The translations under genes and the position numbers were made by a program. Below, piece after piece: positions 34,125 to 44,676 of a stretch of DNA of 64,000 nucleotides (position 1 is the stretch's first letter; each line of letters opens with the position of its first letter). The notes below the pieces were generated by a model. It was not told where the DNA came from. It searched no databases and saw nothing but the letters and a program-made list of their open reading frames with translations. Source of the DNA: Aspidiotus rigidus (Eukaryota > Arthropoda > Insecta > Hemiptera > Diaspididae). The stretch spans positions 13,733,001 to 13,797,000 of the forward strand of contig JAVHKY010000004.1 in assembly GCA_035079385.1 (NCBI GenBank), written 5' to 3'.

Positions 34125-35195
34125 TGGTTTTTGGTACCACGTGGGGGGACAAAGTGTCACCTTGGGATATAGTAGTAGGGGTGATACTTGATATGAAAAA
34201 CGATGATAGACATCTGAGAAGAACAGCTATTCAAAATGGCGAATAACACATATCGTATGGGTCAAATTTTCTACTTTTCTTTTTCAATAAAAGAAAATAA
34301 GACCCCGAATAACATATCCAACTTCCCGTCCCTCACATCCTGTAATAAATTTTCTGTGGCACGTTTTAGCTCCCTAAAATCAATGTTTTGCGAATATCTT
34401 GAAAAATTGGGCATCAATCATAAAAAGTTTCAGATGAAAAATGTTCCCTGTAAAATTTGTTATAGAAAATAACATTCAAACTTTGCTATGCGTCCAATTA
34501 TCAGCTTAAAAAGTTCGTCGAAAGTTGGGAGCCTTGGGAAAAAATCAATTTTTCAGCAATAAATATCTAAAAAATCAAACACGAATGAAATAAAATTTCA
34601 AACAAAAACTATTGAATGCTCAGAACTTTCGACAAACTCTGGAAAAAAGTTTAGGCCATCTATCTCGCAGTTAAAATTTTTCAATAAATAATTTTTGTTT
34701 GAAATTTTATTTCATTCGTGTTTGATTTTTGCTGAAAAATTGATTTTTTCCCAAAATTACCAACTTTTGACGAACTTTTCAAGCTGATAATTGGACGCAT
34801 AGCAAAGTTTGAATGGTATTTTCTATAACAAATTTCACGAGGCATATTTTTTATCTGAAATTTTTCCTGATTGATGCCCGCAATTTTTCAAGATATTTGC
34901 AAAACATTGATTTTAGGGAGCTAGAACGTGCCACAGAAAAGTTATTACAGAATGTAAGGGACGGGAAGTTGGGTATGTCATTCGGGGCCTTATTTTTTTT
35001 TTATTGAAAAAGAAAAGCAAAAAATTTGGCCCATACAATATGAGTTATTCGCCTTTTACCACAAGACCGATCCGCCATTTTGAGAAGCTGCTCTTCTCAG
35101 ATGTCTATCATTGTTCTTTAAATTGAGTATCACTCTTACTAACATATCCCGAAGTATCTTTTTTTTTCCCCGAATGGTACCGCATTTCCATATGA
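34125..35195. mobile_element. Long foldback element, ~1.07 kb
   Basis: Two arms of about 480-500 bp (34130-34613 and 34680-35190) are inverted copies, sharing GATAGACATCTGAGAAGA, CATTTTGAA/AAAATGGCG, GGCGAATAAC, GGACGGGAAGTTGGG/inverse and CAAACACGAATGAAATAAAA. The central spacer is about 60 bp. Identity is moderate, with many indels. There is no coding capacity and no clear target duplication, so the family is unknown. Confidence 0.7.
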
Positions 35196-35219
35196 CCCAT
35201 GGACTATACATGTTACTTA

Positions 35220-36250
35220 AGGCTAATAGAATTAGAATAATGTTCTCGGTCTTTTAATTTTTCAATCCAATTAAAAACATTAGTCGTATAGTCTGAGAAT
35301 TGAAGTTAGATTGGAGTTTGAACCACCTATCTAAGAACTGGCACAACTTACACGTGGGGCTGGTCACATAGGACGCAACCATGCTGGAAGGAAAGTCAGG
35401 TTTGTGGGTTTTGATTAGACTATAAAGACGAGTGCACAACTTTCACGGGCGGGTGGAGGCTAGACACATATGACACACGAGATATACATATGAAGGGTAC
35501 AGGGGAAGAAGGGGTGATGTCCAAACGAAACGAGCTGGACAATTGAATCGTTTGCACCTCTCAGAAGAAACCGTTTCTCCATCTCGTTTCGTTTGGACAT
35601 CACCCCTTCTTTCCTTGTACCCTTCATATACAAATTAAATAAATTCATACAGATAATGGTTCTTCAGTCGAAAACGCGTTCACATATCAAAAAAACTGTC
35701 TGTAAATTTCATGAATATATGAATTTATTTGATTTGTGTTGTGTCTCGTGGTTATCAAGTAGGCCTACAGTAGTTTAGAGAACAGAATTAACTATACGTA
35801 TGAGTTTATGGGTTTTGATTGGCCATAAAGACGAGGTCGCATCGTACACTTGGTGCTAGTCACATATGACACAACTGGCCTAATAGGGAAGTCAGGTTTA
35901 TGGGTTTTGTTAACACCATAAAGATGGGGGCACAACTTACATTTGAAGTTAGTCTCATAAAACTATCCTGTAAGGGACGTCAAGTTTAGGGGTTTTGGTT
36001 AGATTATAAAGACGAGGAGTAGAAGGACCCGTAATGAACAGGGACTCTCTAATTTTGTTATTATTAATTACATGTGAGCGCGCTTGCTAGAAAAGTTTCA
36101 ATTTGAAGTGTAGATGAAGAGGCAGGATGACGATTGCTTCACCTTTATCTGCTTTGGAAATGGCGAGATCGTTTTCTTTAATTAAGTTTCTGCTTGAGTG
36201 ACTTGAGTGAGGCTTTCATGGAGTTGCTCATTTTGGAAACTGTGTGTTGT
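35220..36250 (-). pseudogene. PLE-C remnants, partial units in series
   Basis: A third PLE lineage on the minus strand. Pieces: TRLYSLIKTHKPDFPSSMVA, SYVTSPTCKLCQFLDRWFK and, in a shifted frame, WIEKLKDREHYS (35220-35440). The YxLxKTHKP region recurs in decayed form near 35800-35840, 35888-35960 and 35975-36040 (PRLYNLTKTPKLDVPYR). Furthest upstream ENDLAISKADKGEAIVIL lies at about 36110-36190. The order runs N- to C-terminal from right to left, with the middle segment multiplied. No catalytic RT motif or GIY-YIG remains. Confidence 0.6.
35488..35629. repeat. Short inverted repeat (hairpin)
   Basis: Arms 35488-35534 and 35583-35629 are nearly perfect inverse copies (ATATGAAGGGTAC … GGGGTGATGTCCAAACGAAA … CGAG), with a 48-bp loop. 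It interrupts the PLE-C remnants, so it is probably a small MITE-like insertion or a local inverted duplication. Confidence 0.75.
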
Positions 36251-38280
36251 TAGATCTGATGTGGAAAAATATTTGTGAATGGGAAGTTTATCTCTCCTCA
36301 AAACCGTTCGGCAAAATAATATCTGTCCTTATCTGTATTCTTTCGTTGAAACTATAAATAGAATGAAGACTGAGAAAAATTTCAGAGGTTGGGCTCCCAA
36401 GTTTCGACTTTCTAAAATTATCGATTATTGCATAATAATGAAAAATCGATTTCAATTATGAAATTCAAGAAAATCGACGCATGGAAGAGATTCTTTTCAT
36501 CCCTCGATTAAGGTTTGGAGCTTTCAATTTTTTCTGATTCCCATCTCTTCTTATACTCATTCGATCTATTAGCAAAATGTTTCCTTGTCATACTGTCAAC
36601 AAAAACTTTTCATCTTCCAAAGTTCGATAAAATTTCCTCAAGCTCAACGACCTCGTATAAACTTAGAACTTTTACTAACCTTTATAAATTCGTTGCAGTG
36701 AAGTAGATACGATGGGGAAAGTGACTTGTTTTATTAAAATGAAGAATTTGGTAAGAAAGTCAGTGGAGAATGATAAGAAAATGGAGGGATATCCTCCGCA
36801 TCTCTCCTTATCTATGCCTTTAATTCGTTATGAAGGAAAATAGACGTCTAAAAGTCAAAAAATCCTGACGGTATTTTTCCGAAAGGAGCCTCTTCTTCCG
36901 TAAATCTTCAATCGTAAATATTTATTTTAGAATTCAAACCGAAACTTATAGTTGACACGTGAAAGTATCATGTACGAAAAACTGATAAACACGTGCAGTT
37001 CGCTTATTGTGAGATAACGTATGTAGTCATGAAATCAAGCGGTTTGCAAGGATGTTCGATGAGATATTCCTTTCGTTAGGTCATGCGGTAAATTGGTATC
37101 GAGTCGTGTCGATTTCGCGAACCACCCAAATAACGCATAACGATAGATTTTCTAAATTTGAAGATTTCTACGTCAGTCGAAAATCAAGTTTTACAAAATT
37201 TTGTCCTACTCGGAAATTCATTATGGAACTGCGAATCATTTCTTACACATCATAGTCTTAAGAAATTTTAGATTACGCAAAACACACCAGTTGGCCCATT
37301 TGCCTCCAATTTTATCGAGCTTATTCCCCCTGATAAAAGCCGTCTATTTACACAAACGCACGAGTACGTGGGAAAAAGGGCTAAAAATGCCATCAAACGT
37401 GCAGTGCACCTATGCATACAAGATTGCTGTCAAAATAGGTAATGTACAAAAACAAATTTCAAAACTGATAAGTTTTCACCCGCATCGTCGCGGACTTCTG
37501 TATTATATAGCTTCATAATTTATTTTTGCGTGTACGTTAAACATACGTATCCGAGCGTATACCGAATAATTTTTCAATTTCATTTCCTTCTCCACTTCCT
37601 CCTTCGACTTTTTTTTCCAAGATAAGATAAGAAAGTCATACCGGGAACAATAAGTCGTAAATTTTAATTGGAAATAAATCTGAATTGTCGCAAAGTATAC
37701 ACACCCAAGCGATATACGAGAAAAAAAAATATATATAATAAAAACTGAGGGAAACAGTCATCGCATTCTACTGTAAACCGACAAACTGCCTGCGAAAGAA
37801 ACTCAACGCAAACTCACACTCATACATACAACGCAGCTCATAATATTATAAAGTCTCTATACAAGTTATAAAGTTAATACAGCACTTAAGATAGTAATGT
37901 ACAAGTTAGTACTATTATGGGTTCTCCGTCGCATTTCTGTGAGAAGTACCCATATCTCGACATTATATTGAAATATTGTGGTTGGGAATGAATTATTTTA
38001 TTTACTTGCGGTTTTACGTAGAGCTGGCGCAGTAATTCGGTTAAGAAGGGGTGATGTGTGATAACGAACTCTAGGACGTATATGTATTCCATATTTCTTC
38101 GAGAAGTACGGAGGTAGGAAGGGGTTTCATTTTTCAATGACCAGTCGTGATTCGAAATCATCCACTCCATTCAAGTCCCATGACTTATTATTTCAAACTT
38201 TTCTCTCTGTGGCTCAAAAATGAAACATTGGGAATTTTTTCAAGTTCAGGCTGCCCAGAATTTCTTGAAAAAGGTTTTTT
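36251..38280. other. Unassigned single-copy-like DNA
   Basis: No gene recognised; several 60-105-codon frames lack motifs. No tandem repeats. Possibly host intergenic or intronic DNA. Confidence 0.35.
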
Positions 38281-38312
38281 CAATTGTACAAATCTACTTT
38301 ATTAGTTGCTTA

Positions 38313-38351
38313 TACAAGAGTACTTTCGGATGTTATCCCATCATCAGTTGT
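38313..38351 (-). ncRNA. Hammerhead-ribozyme-like motif (PLE-B, left arm)
   Basis: Minus strand: CACAA, core CUGAUGA, U, helix II GGG…UCC with loop AUAACA, GAAA, palindromic AGUACU, C, then UUGU that can pair with ACAA as helix I. The canonical core is complete. It matches known PLE hammerheads, including one extra base after the core and a 2-bp helix III. Confidence 0.65.
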
Positions 38352-38411
38352 GTCGCAACTGGAGAACAAGGCCTTAACCATGAGTTTTTATAGTATAACA
38401 CTGTGATCTTA

Positions 38412-38622
38412 TAAGGCTTTTCCAGCGTTCCATATTGCATAATTATCTTCCTGATTCTTATCAATACGGTGGGCTCCCTAACATTGATCTTATGGCAGGT
38501 TGACACCGGAATGAAAATGAGTATGCAACCTAGCAATACCCATAAGAATAATGTTGGAAAGCCCACCGTATTGATAAGAATGAGGCGAATAAGTATGCAA
38601 TATGGAACGCTGGAAAAGCCTT
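38412..38622. mobile_element. MITE, ~211 bp, inside the PLE-B left arm
   Basis: Terminal inverted repeats of about 85 bp start AAGGCTTTTCCAGCGTTCCA and continue TATTGCATA…TTATCAATACGGTGGGC. The empty site is given by the right PLE arm (ATAGCCAATAAGAGCACAGTG at 40526-40546), which shows exactly what was inserted. The duplicated target is short, TA or TTA; which one is ambiguous. That fits a mariner-like or PIF/Harbinger-like MITE. It inserted after the PLE arm duplication or in one arm only. Confidence 0.8.
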
Positions 38623-38787
38623 ATTGGCTATAACAATGCTGTGTTGTGATTGGTTCACTTCTTAGAAACTTATTCTTACAATAATATGACATTGTGTTCT
38701 TATTGGCTGAGACATACTGCTTTGTGATTGGTTCAATCTATTGTTCTAAATGCTGCGTTTCTATTGGCTACCTGGATTCCTGCCGTC

Positions 38788-40267
38788 TCATTGGTTGGTT
38801 CCGTTCTTCTTCTCTCGTCCAATCACCAGGCCGAATAATTTTTCGTTGTCAAATGTGATTACATTGTTCAAGAGGCAGGCTTTCTTCCTCTTGGCTTTTG
38901 CAATCTCCATTTGTTCCCAGAGTTTTCTTCTCTTTGTGCGATTCTCTACGTGTACGACTTCAAATATTCCCTCTCCATCGTGGTTTTCCTCGTTACATTG
39001 TTTCCCGAACAGTGACTTGCCATCTTCTTTCTCCCTCGACGTTTTGTGCTCCTTTCTCCTGATCTTAAACTTTCTCCCAGTCTCACCGATATAGGTCCCC
39101 TCGCACTGTTCACAACTGAGCTTGTACACTCCGCTTAAGCTTTCCTTGTCCTTTTGTTCCGTCTGGTCATTGCTGATTCTCTTCACCATGGGTTGGTTAT
39201 TCTGGATACCCACATTCACATCGTAGCCATTGAACGCCTTTATCACCTTGTTTGTGTACTTTCCTATATATGGTATCGATCCGGAGTACTTTCTCACTAT
39301 ACTATCATGGGTTCCTTTCTTTGTTTCCATTTTTTCAAAGACTCCCTTCACCACACGTCTGCGGTAGCCATTGGCTTCTGCGATCTGCTTTACTATCTCG
39401 ATCTCTTTCCTCTTCTCTTCGTTGTTCTTGAGGATAGAGATTGCCCGATAGCAGTAGTTCTGGATTGCCGCTAACCTGAGGTGGTGGTAGGAGTCATTTG
39501 GAATGATGGTATCAGTATGCGTCGGCTTCCTGTAGATTTTGTATTCTATCCTATTGTTCTCCATTGTGAGTGTAAGGTCCAAATAGTTGATGGTCTCATT
39601 GCCTTTTTCTACTGTGAATTTGATGCTCTCATTCATCGCGTTCATTTCTGAAAGGAATAGATCCACCCCTGACCACACAATTAGGATATCATCTACATAT
39701 CTGGCCCAGTGTTTGATCGAGTTTCTGAACTTGCTGCCCTTCAATATCTTGTTTTCCATATCATTCATAAATATCTCCGCCAGTATTGGTGACAGCGGTG
39801 ATCCCATCGCAAGTCCCCCTTTCCTGACTGTAGAACCTGTTATTGAAGCGGCAGTAATTCTGGCTCAAGATCTCCTCCAATATGTTGGCGTACTTCGACC
39901 CATCGGGGTTCCCATGGTATCTGATGCTTTTGAGCAGGTCGAGAAGTTCCTCCTTCGGTATGGTACCAAACATATTAGTCACATCAAAGGATATCAGCTT
40001 GTCGTTACTCTTGATTTCCGACTTGTCCAGTTGCTCAATCAGCTCTCCGTTGTTTCTGATACTTCGTCTGGGTGCAAACTGGTAGTTTTCTTTCAAGAAT
40101 GTGGCGACGATATTCGCTATCTTGTAGCATGGTGATTGAATGCTGTTGACCAGGGGTCTCATCGGACGGTTCGCTTTGTGGAGTTTTACAAGCCCCTTGA
40201 GTTTCGGTGCAACCGCGTTCATCTCAAGCGTCCTTCCATTGCCGGGTACATTGTTCTGTTTCAACAC
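38788..40267 (-). pseudogene. PLE-B RT-GIY-YIG protein, one frameshift
   Basis: Two overlapping frames. 40267-39761 encodes the RT fingers and motif A: LVKLHKANRPMRPLVNS, ISFDVTNMFGTIPKEELL and LSQNYCRFNNRFY. 39807-38788 encodes motif B (MGSPLSPILAEIF), motif C (WARYVDDILIVW), INYLDLTLTM, RKPTHTDTIIPND, a thumb, then GIY-YIG (SGVYKLSCEQC, GTYIGETGRKFKIRRKEH) and a terminus ending in GREKKNGTNQ. A single-base change near 39810 (between FYSQ and KGGLAMGSP) breaks the frame; otherwise it is intact. The N-terminal region before VPGNGRT is missing. In PLEs this protein reverse-transcribes element RNA at a GIY-YIG-made nick. Confidence 0.85.
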
Positions 40268-40595
40268 AAGAGGGAGAAAGCTTGCCTCTTGAACAACGTA
40301 ATCACATTTGACAGCAAAAAATTATTCGGCCTGGTGATTGGACGAGAGAAGAAGAACAGAACCAACCAATGAGACGGCAGGAATCCAGGTAGCCAATAGA
40401 AACGCAGTATTTAGAACAATAGATTGAACCAATCACAAAGCAGTATGTCTTAGCCAATAAGAACACAATGTCATATTATTGTAAGAATAAGTTCCTAAGA
40501 AGTGAACCAATCACAACACAGCATTGTTATAGCCAATAAGAGCACAGTGTTATACTATAAAAACTCATGGTTAAGGCCTTGTTCTCCAGTTACGA
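40268..40595 (+). pseudogene. PLE-B 3' fragment (C-terminus and 3' UTR)
   Basis: The frame to 40372 encodes KREKACLLNNVITF, DSKKLFGLVIGREKKNRTNQ, the last residues of the PLE-B protein (one D/N-S/E pair of differences from the minus copy). The 3' UTR that follows has repeated CCAAT-N-A words in the settings AACCAATCACAA and AGCCAATAAGA. Confidence 0.8.
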
Positions 40596-40634
40596 CACAA
40601 CTGATGATGGGATAACACCCGAAAGTACTCTTGT
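40596..40634 (+). ncRNA. Hammerhead-ribozyme-like motif (PLE-B, right arm)
   Basis: ACACAA, core CUGAUGA, U, helix II GGG/CCC with loop AUAACA, GAAA, AGUACU, C, UUGU. This copy has perfect helix II pairing; the left arm has G-U in place of one G-C, so pairing is conserved with sequence change. The predicted cleavage lies after the C at 40630. Confidence 0.7.
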
Positions 40635-40679
40635 ATAAGCAATTTGTACAATTGAAAAACCCTTTTTCAATATTAGTGC

Positions 40680-42540
40680 TCTACTTACACCTCACTCACT
40701 CATTATGAGTTCCGATAGTAGGAATTTCTTCTTTAAAAACTGCCCGGAATGGAGAATAGGTGACAATTACCAAAAGTGAAAGAGAAATGGGTTTTCCTAA
40801 TAGCACCATAGACTCACAATGATGAACACGTTCATTCACAGCGTGTACCATTCCTTCGCGATATCCGTCCATCTTTTGAACATGAAGGCGTTGTATAGTT
40901 GATGACGGCACTCTTTGCTGTGGTAGTCTATTTCAATCACCTGGCTTTTGCCTGCAAATTTAAGCATAATGAAGGTCAAATCGTTCAAAAAATATATACG
41001 AGTCCCACCGCTCTCCTAACCGAACGCTGGTCCTCTTTCAAAGTATGTTCTAATATATTTGTAGATGGGCCGACACATCGAGAACTCAAAAATTAGTTGA
41101 CGGTTTGCTCGGTCCTTGGTCACTTTTGGGGAGCATCAGCGGAACACCAGCAACAATTCAATAGGTCACGCCCCAGGAGTGGAGATGAGGTGCTTCCACC
41201 GTGACGCTCCACAAAGGAGTCACATCAGTGGAGTGATGTGCTGGGGCTCAGTGTTCTTCAACTATGACGCTAATATGAAACCATAAAGAAATCATCAGCA
41301 GCGTAAACTGAGAGCGTCGTTTGTATGAGGATGCAGCCTCTCGCGAGTAGTATAAGTGCATTCTTATCAATAAGTTGACTGCTATTATTAGTTTTTATTA
41401 CTTCCCTTCAACGGGAGGAACATAGTCTTACTTGAATACAATATAGATATTGTGAGTTCATGAGGAAACATTCTCCTTAATATAATGAGCTACATATGTG
41501 ACTTTTTTGCAAATAAAAGCCCAGCGATTAGAAGACGTAGTAATACATCACCTTTAAAATTATGACATTGTTGATACCTCCAAACGATTTCATGTTTTCC
41601 AGCCAATTATTCATAAATTTCTTAAGTACACACATTCATAGAAATAGATAGATACCTTACTTAATCATAAAGAATTTTACCGGGTTCTAGATCGATATTC
41701 CTATGAACACGTCGTTCCTCTATTCTATTTATTTCTAAAAATTGTTACTGATAAAAGCTTATCCTTGAGAAAAATTAGAATCTCCAAAATCTCGTGAGAA
41801 AACCATGACGTCATAATGTGTGCACCCTTTTTTTTAGGTTGGTGGAATATTTTCAGATGACGACCTCAACAAATGAAAAAAGTTTCACTTGGACGATTAG
41901 GAGCCAACCATATATTCCCAGGAAGTATTCCATAGAGTATGGCGCTATGAAGAGAGCTATCCGTCGACAGTATAACTGATTACTACACTGTCATGGAGTT
42001 GCTCTCTTTACAGACCAGCTCAAAACTACATGAATCAGCGACAGTTAACTACATGAAAACGTTTCTTCCAAAACGTGGATGTATTGATACTTCTTATTGT
42101 AAGCTTTGTATCTAAAATAAGTAGCCTATTATTGATTTTATTGTCCATTGTTACAAAATTTAAAAAAAATTGAAATTGTAGAAGGAATAAACAGCTAAAA
42201 ATTAACTTCTTCTTTAAAATAACCTACGCTCAAGTAGATTCCTGAAATTTGAACAGATTCAAATTTTATCGGTGAATTATATTCTAACTTTCAAATAAAA
42301 ACAAGGCTAAATTCACCCTTGCACGACGTTTCGAACAAGTCACTGTTCTTTGTCAAGTGAAAAAACGAATTTACACTTTTGAGCTACATACATATAATAG
42401 GAGCGGGCACTTTCGAGTTATATGTGACAGGAGGTTCTATTTTGGCTGTTAGCTTGAAGTATTGTATAACAGACCAAGAAGGGGGCGAACAAGCGGAGTG
42501 AGTTAGATCTCAAGAAGCCTTCATCATACTAGACCCAATA
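40680..42540. other. Unassigned sequence
   Basis: No gene recognised. 42480-42520 has GGGGGCGAACAAGCGGAG, also seen in the 62-64 kb tandem units. TGACGTCA at about 41808. Confidence 0.35.
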
Positions 42541-42604
42541 TATAGCATACTAGACTTGTTTATTTATTAATTATTTTTTTTATTGAATTAATTATTTTTT
42601 TATT

Positions 42605-42765
<161 letters not shown>

Positions 42766-42959
42766 ATGAGGAAAAACCACCAAAATGGTGAAGAACGCAC
42801 TTTCCAACGGTGCTGATTAAAAAACTGGAAACGCAATACTCGTCGAATAATTATGAATTGAAAATATCGACCTCCATCTATTTTTAAGTAACCGATTTCC
42901 TTTAAGTCTAAATATCACGAAACTACGTGATTGTCGCTTGGTCGAGTTTTGCTTATTAG

Positions 42960-43542
42960 GGTCCAATTACTATCTCACAAATTCTCCAGACTGTTTCAAG
43001 CTGAATTTTACAAATGCTATAAGCCGAGACAAACAAAAACTAGAAAATAAGTATTGTCTACATGTATAACAAAACCTCTATTCTCCTGATTGTTTCAAGC
43101 TGAATTCACCCAAGTCATAGGCATTGACTATACATTAACCAGACGTACAGTCCTATTGTTATGAACGGTGTCGTTTTGCTGGAAACGACAACGTGAGTGC
43201 GCTGCGTGTTAACCAGTAGAGTAAAAGAGAAAAAGCATCGCTGAACATTGTTCCCTCTCTGTTACACCCACGTCTTAACATCTGGCGCGATCTGTTATTC
43301 GTTTCCAACGTAATCCAAGAAATCGACACCATTTATAACAATAGGACTGTACGTCTGGGTTACGAAGTAATATATAGTCAATGTCATAGGTCAAGATGAA
43401 CACAAACTGGAGAATAAGTACCTTCCAGAGGTACCACAAAGACCCAATTCTTTTGATCGTTTTAAAGTAAATTTTCCTTGAAGCTAAACATGGACAGAAA
43501 TTGGACATTGGCATCTTCTACAAATATAACAAAACCACCTTT
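42960..43542. repeat. Diverged ~110-bp repeats with an internal foldback
   Basis: ATTCTCC-(A/T)GA-TGTTTCAAGCTGAATT-type words recur near 42980, 43080 and 43440, along with AACAAA(A)CTAGA(A)AATAAGT and ATAACAAAACC; the same family recurs at 51340-51480. Between them, 43105-43185 and 43310-43400 form an inverted repeat (CAGACGTACAGTCCTATTGT, ATTGACTATA, GTCATAGG). It ends where the PLE at 43543 begins, so it is probably the insertion target. Confidence 0.55.
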
Positions 43543-43695
43543 TTTCCCAATCTTTTAGGTGTTCAGCCACTCTAATTTTAATTTGACGACTAGTCTCGCC
43601 TACATACATCCCATTACAGTCCGTGCAAGCTATGCTATAAACTCCGCTCTTTTCAAGGGGCTGGATAGGGTCCTTTGACCTGAATAGTAGCCCTT

Positions 43696-44676
43696 TTACC
43701 GCGTAGGATTATAAAACACCGGACGGAAACCGAAGGGGCGGAGGGCGTGACTCAATTTCGAAGAAAATTTATTCAAGAAGGGGAGTTTAATGAAACGGGT
43801 CCTGCTATCGACCGAAGAGTCGCGGGGGAGGGAAGTAGTTGAATCAAGGCAATTCCACGTGATCTTCCTCCGAACCATAAGGTCAATGTCCACGTTGACC
43901 TCGTTCACTCTAGCCAAGTATTTTATAATATTGAGTTCTTTTTGGAAAGCTGCCTGGTTCAGCGGGATGCGGGTTAGCCGATGAATAAAGCTATTAAACG
44001 CCGCGAACTTGTGAGAAACAGGGCAGAATGACGAGCCGTGGACGACAATGTCGGTCGAAGTATCTTTTCTATATATTGAAAACTCGTGGACTCCATCTCT
44101 AACTGAGATGGTGAGATCCAAGAAGTTAATATTTGAACCTCCAACCACTAACGTAAATTTGATGAAGGGATATTGAACGTTAAGATACTTAAGAAACTCA
44201 CCAAGGAGATCTTGGGGATCGGTCCACGCACGTAGAACGTCATCTACATACCTGTACCAATAATGGACGTAATCCAGGAATACTTGGCCTGAAGTGAAGA
44301 GGTCAGCCTCAAATTTGGACATGAAGATCTCCGATACAAGGGAACCTAAAGGGGATCCGATAGGCATGCCAACCTCCTCTGGGAACTCGTAGAATTTCCC
44401 ATTAAACTTGCAAAAATTGGGGGACGAACATACATTAAGTAAATTAAAGAATTCTTGCAACTCTTCGTGAGGAGTATTAAAACGAACGAGGAGGTCACAC
44501 ATATGTTGCATGGCGACGGTTCTCGGTATGTTGGGGAACAGGCCGACAACGTCAAAAGAGCATAGAGTGGTACCCGGAGTAAGTAAATGATCTTCAAGTT
44601 TAGCGGCTAAGGAAACATAATTTTTAATCGAGTAAGTAGACTCGTACTCAATGCGAGATTTAAACCATCTATCCAA
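43696..44676 (-). CDS. PLE-A2 reverse transcriptase core (partial)
   Basis: An intact stretch of 326 codons: DRWFKSRIEYES, SFDVVGLFPNIPRTVAMQ (motif A), GMPIGSPLGSLVSEIF (motif B), YRYVDDVLRAW (motif C), INFLDLTISV, RKDTSTDIVVHG, then the thumb region up to FGFRPVFYNPT. After a break at 43690 the GIY-YIG part follows in another frame (EKSGVYSIACTDC, NGMYVGETSRQ). It is clearly related to PLE-A at 5 kb but differs at many residues, so it is a distinct subfamily. The full protein is broken by several frameshifts. Confidence 0.8.
   Translation of the reverse strand: MDRWFKSRIEYESTYSIKNYVSLAAKLEDHLLTPGTTLCSFDVVGLFPNIPRTVAMQHMCDLLVRFNTPHEELQEFFNLLNVCSSPNFCKFNGKFYEFPEEVGMPIGSPLGSLVSEIFMSKFEADLFTSGQVFLDYVHYWYRYVDDVLRAWTDPQDLLGEFLKYLNVQYPFIKFTLVVGGSNINFLDLTISVRDGVHEFSIYRKDTSTDIVVHGSSFCPVSHKFAAFNSFIHRLTRIPLNQAAFQKELNIIKYLARVNEVNVDIDLMVRRKITWNCLDSTTSLPRDSSVDSRTRFIKLPFLNKFSSKLSHALRPFGFRPVFYNPTR

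Larger units (their letters stand above)
38285..40665. mobile_element. PLE-B, head-to-head arrangement
   Basis: A 5'-truncated minus-sense copy (38285-40266) is joined at its 5' end to a 3'-terminal plus-sense piece (about 40268-40665). The plus piece repeats the C-terminal codons (KREKACLLNN, KKLFGLVIGREKKNRTNQ), the 3' UTR full of CCAATNA words, and the ribozyme-like end. The left arm is lengthened by a MITE at 38412-38622. Both 3' ends point outward, as in the PLE-A palindrome. No clear target duplication was found. Confidence 0.85.
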
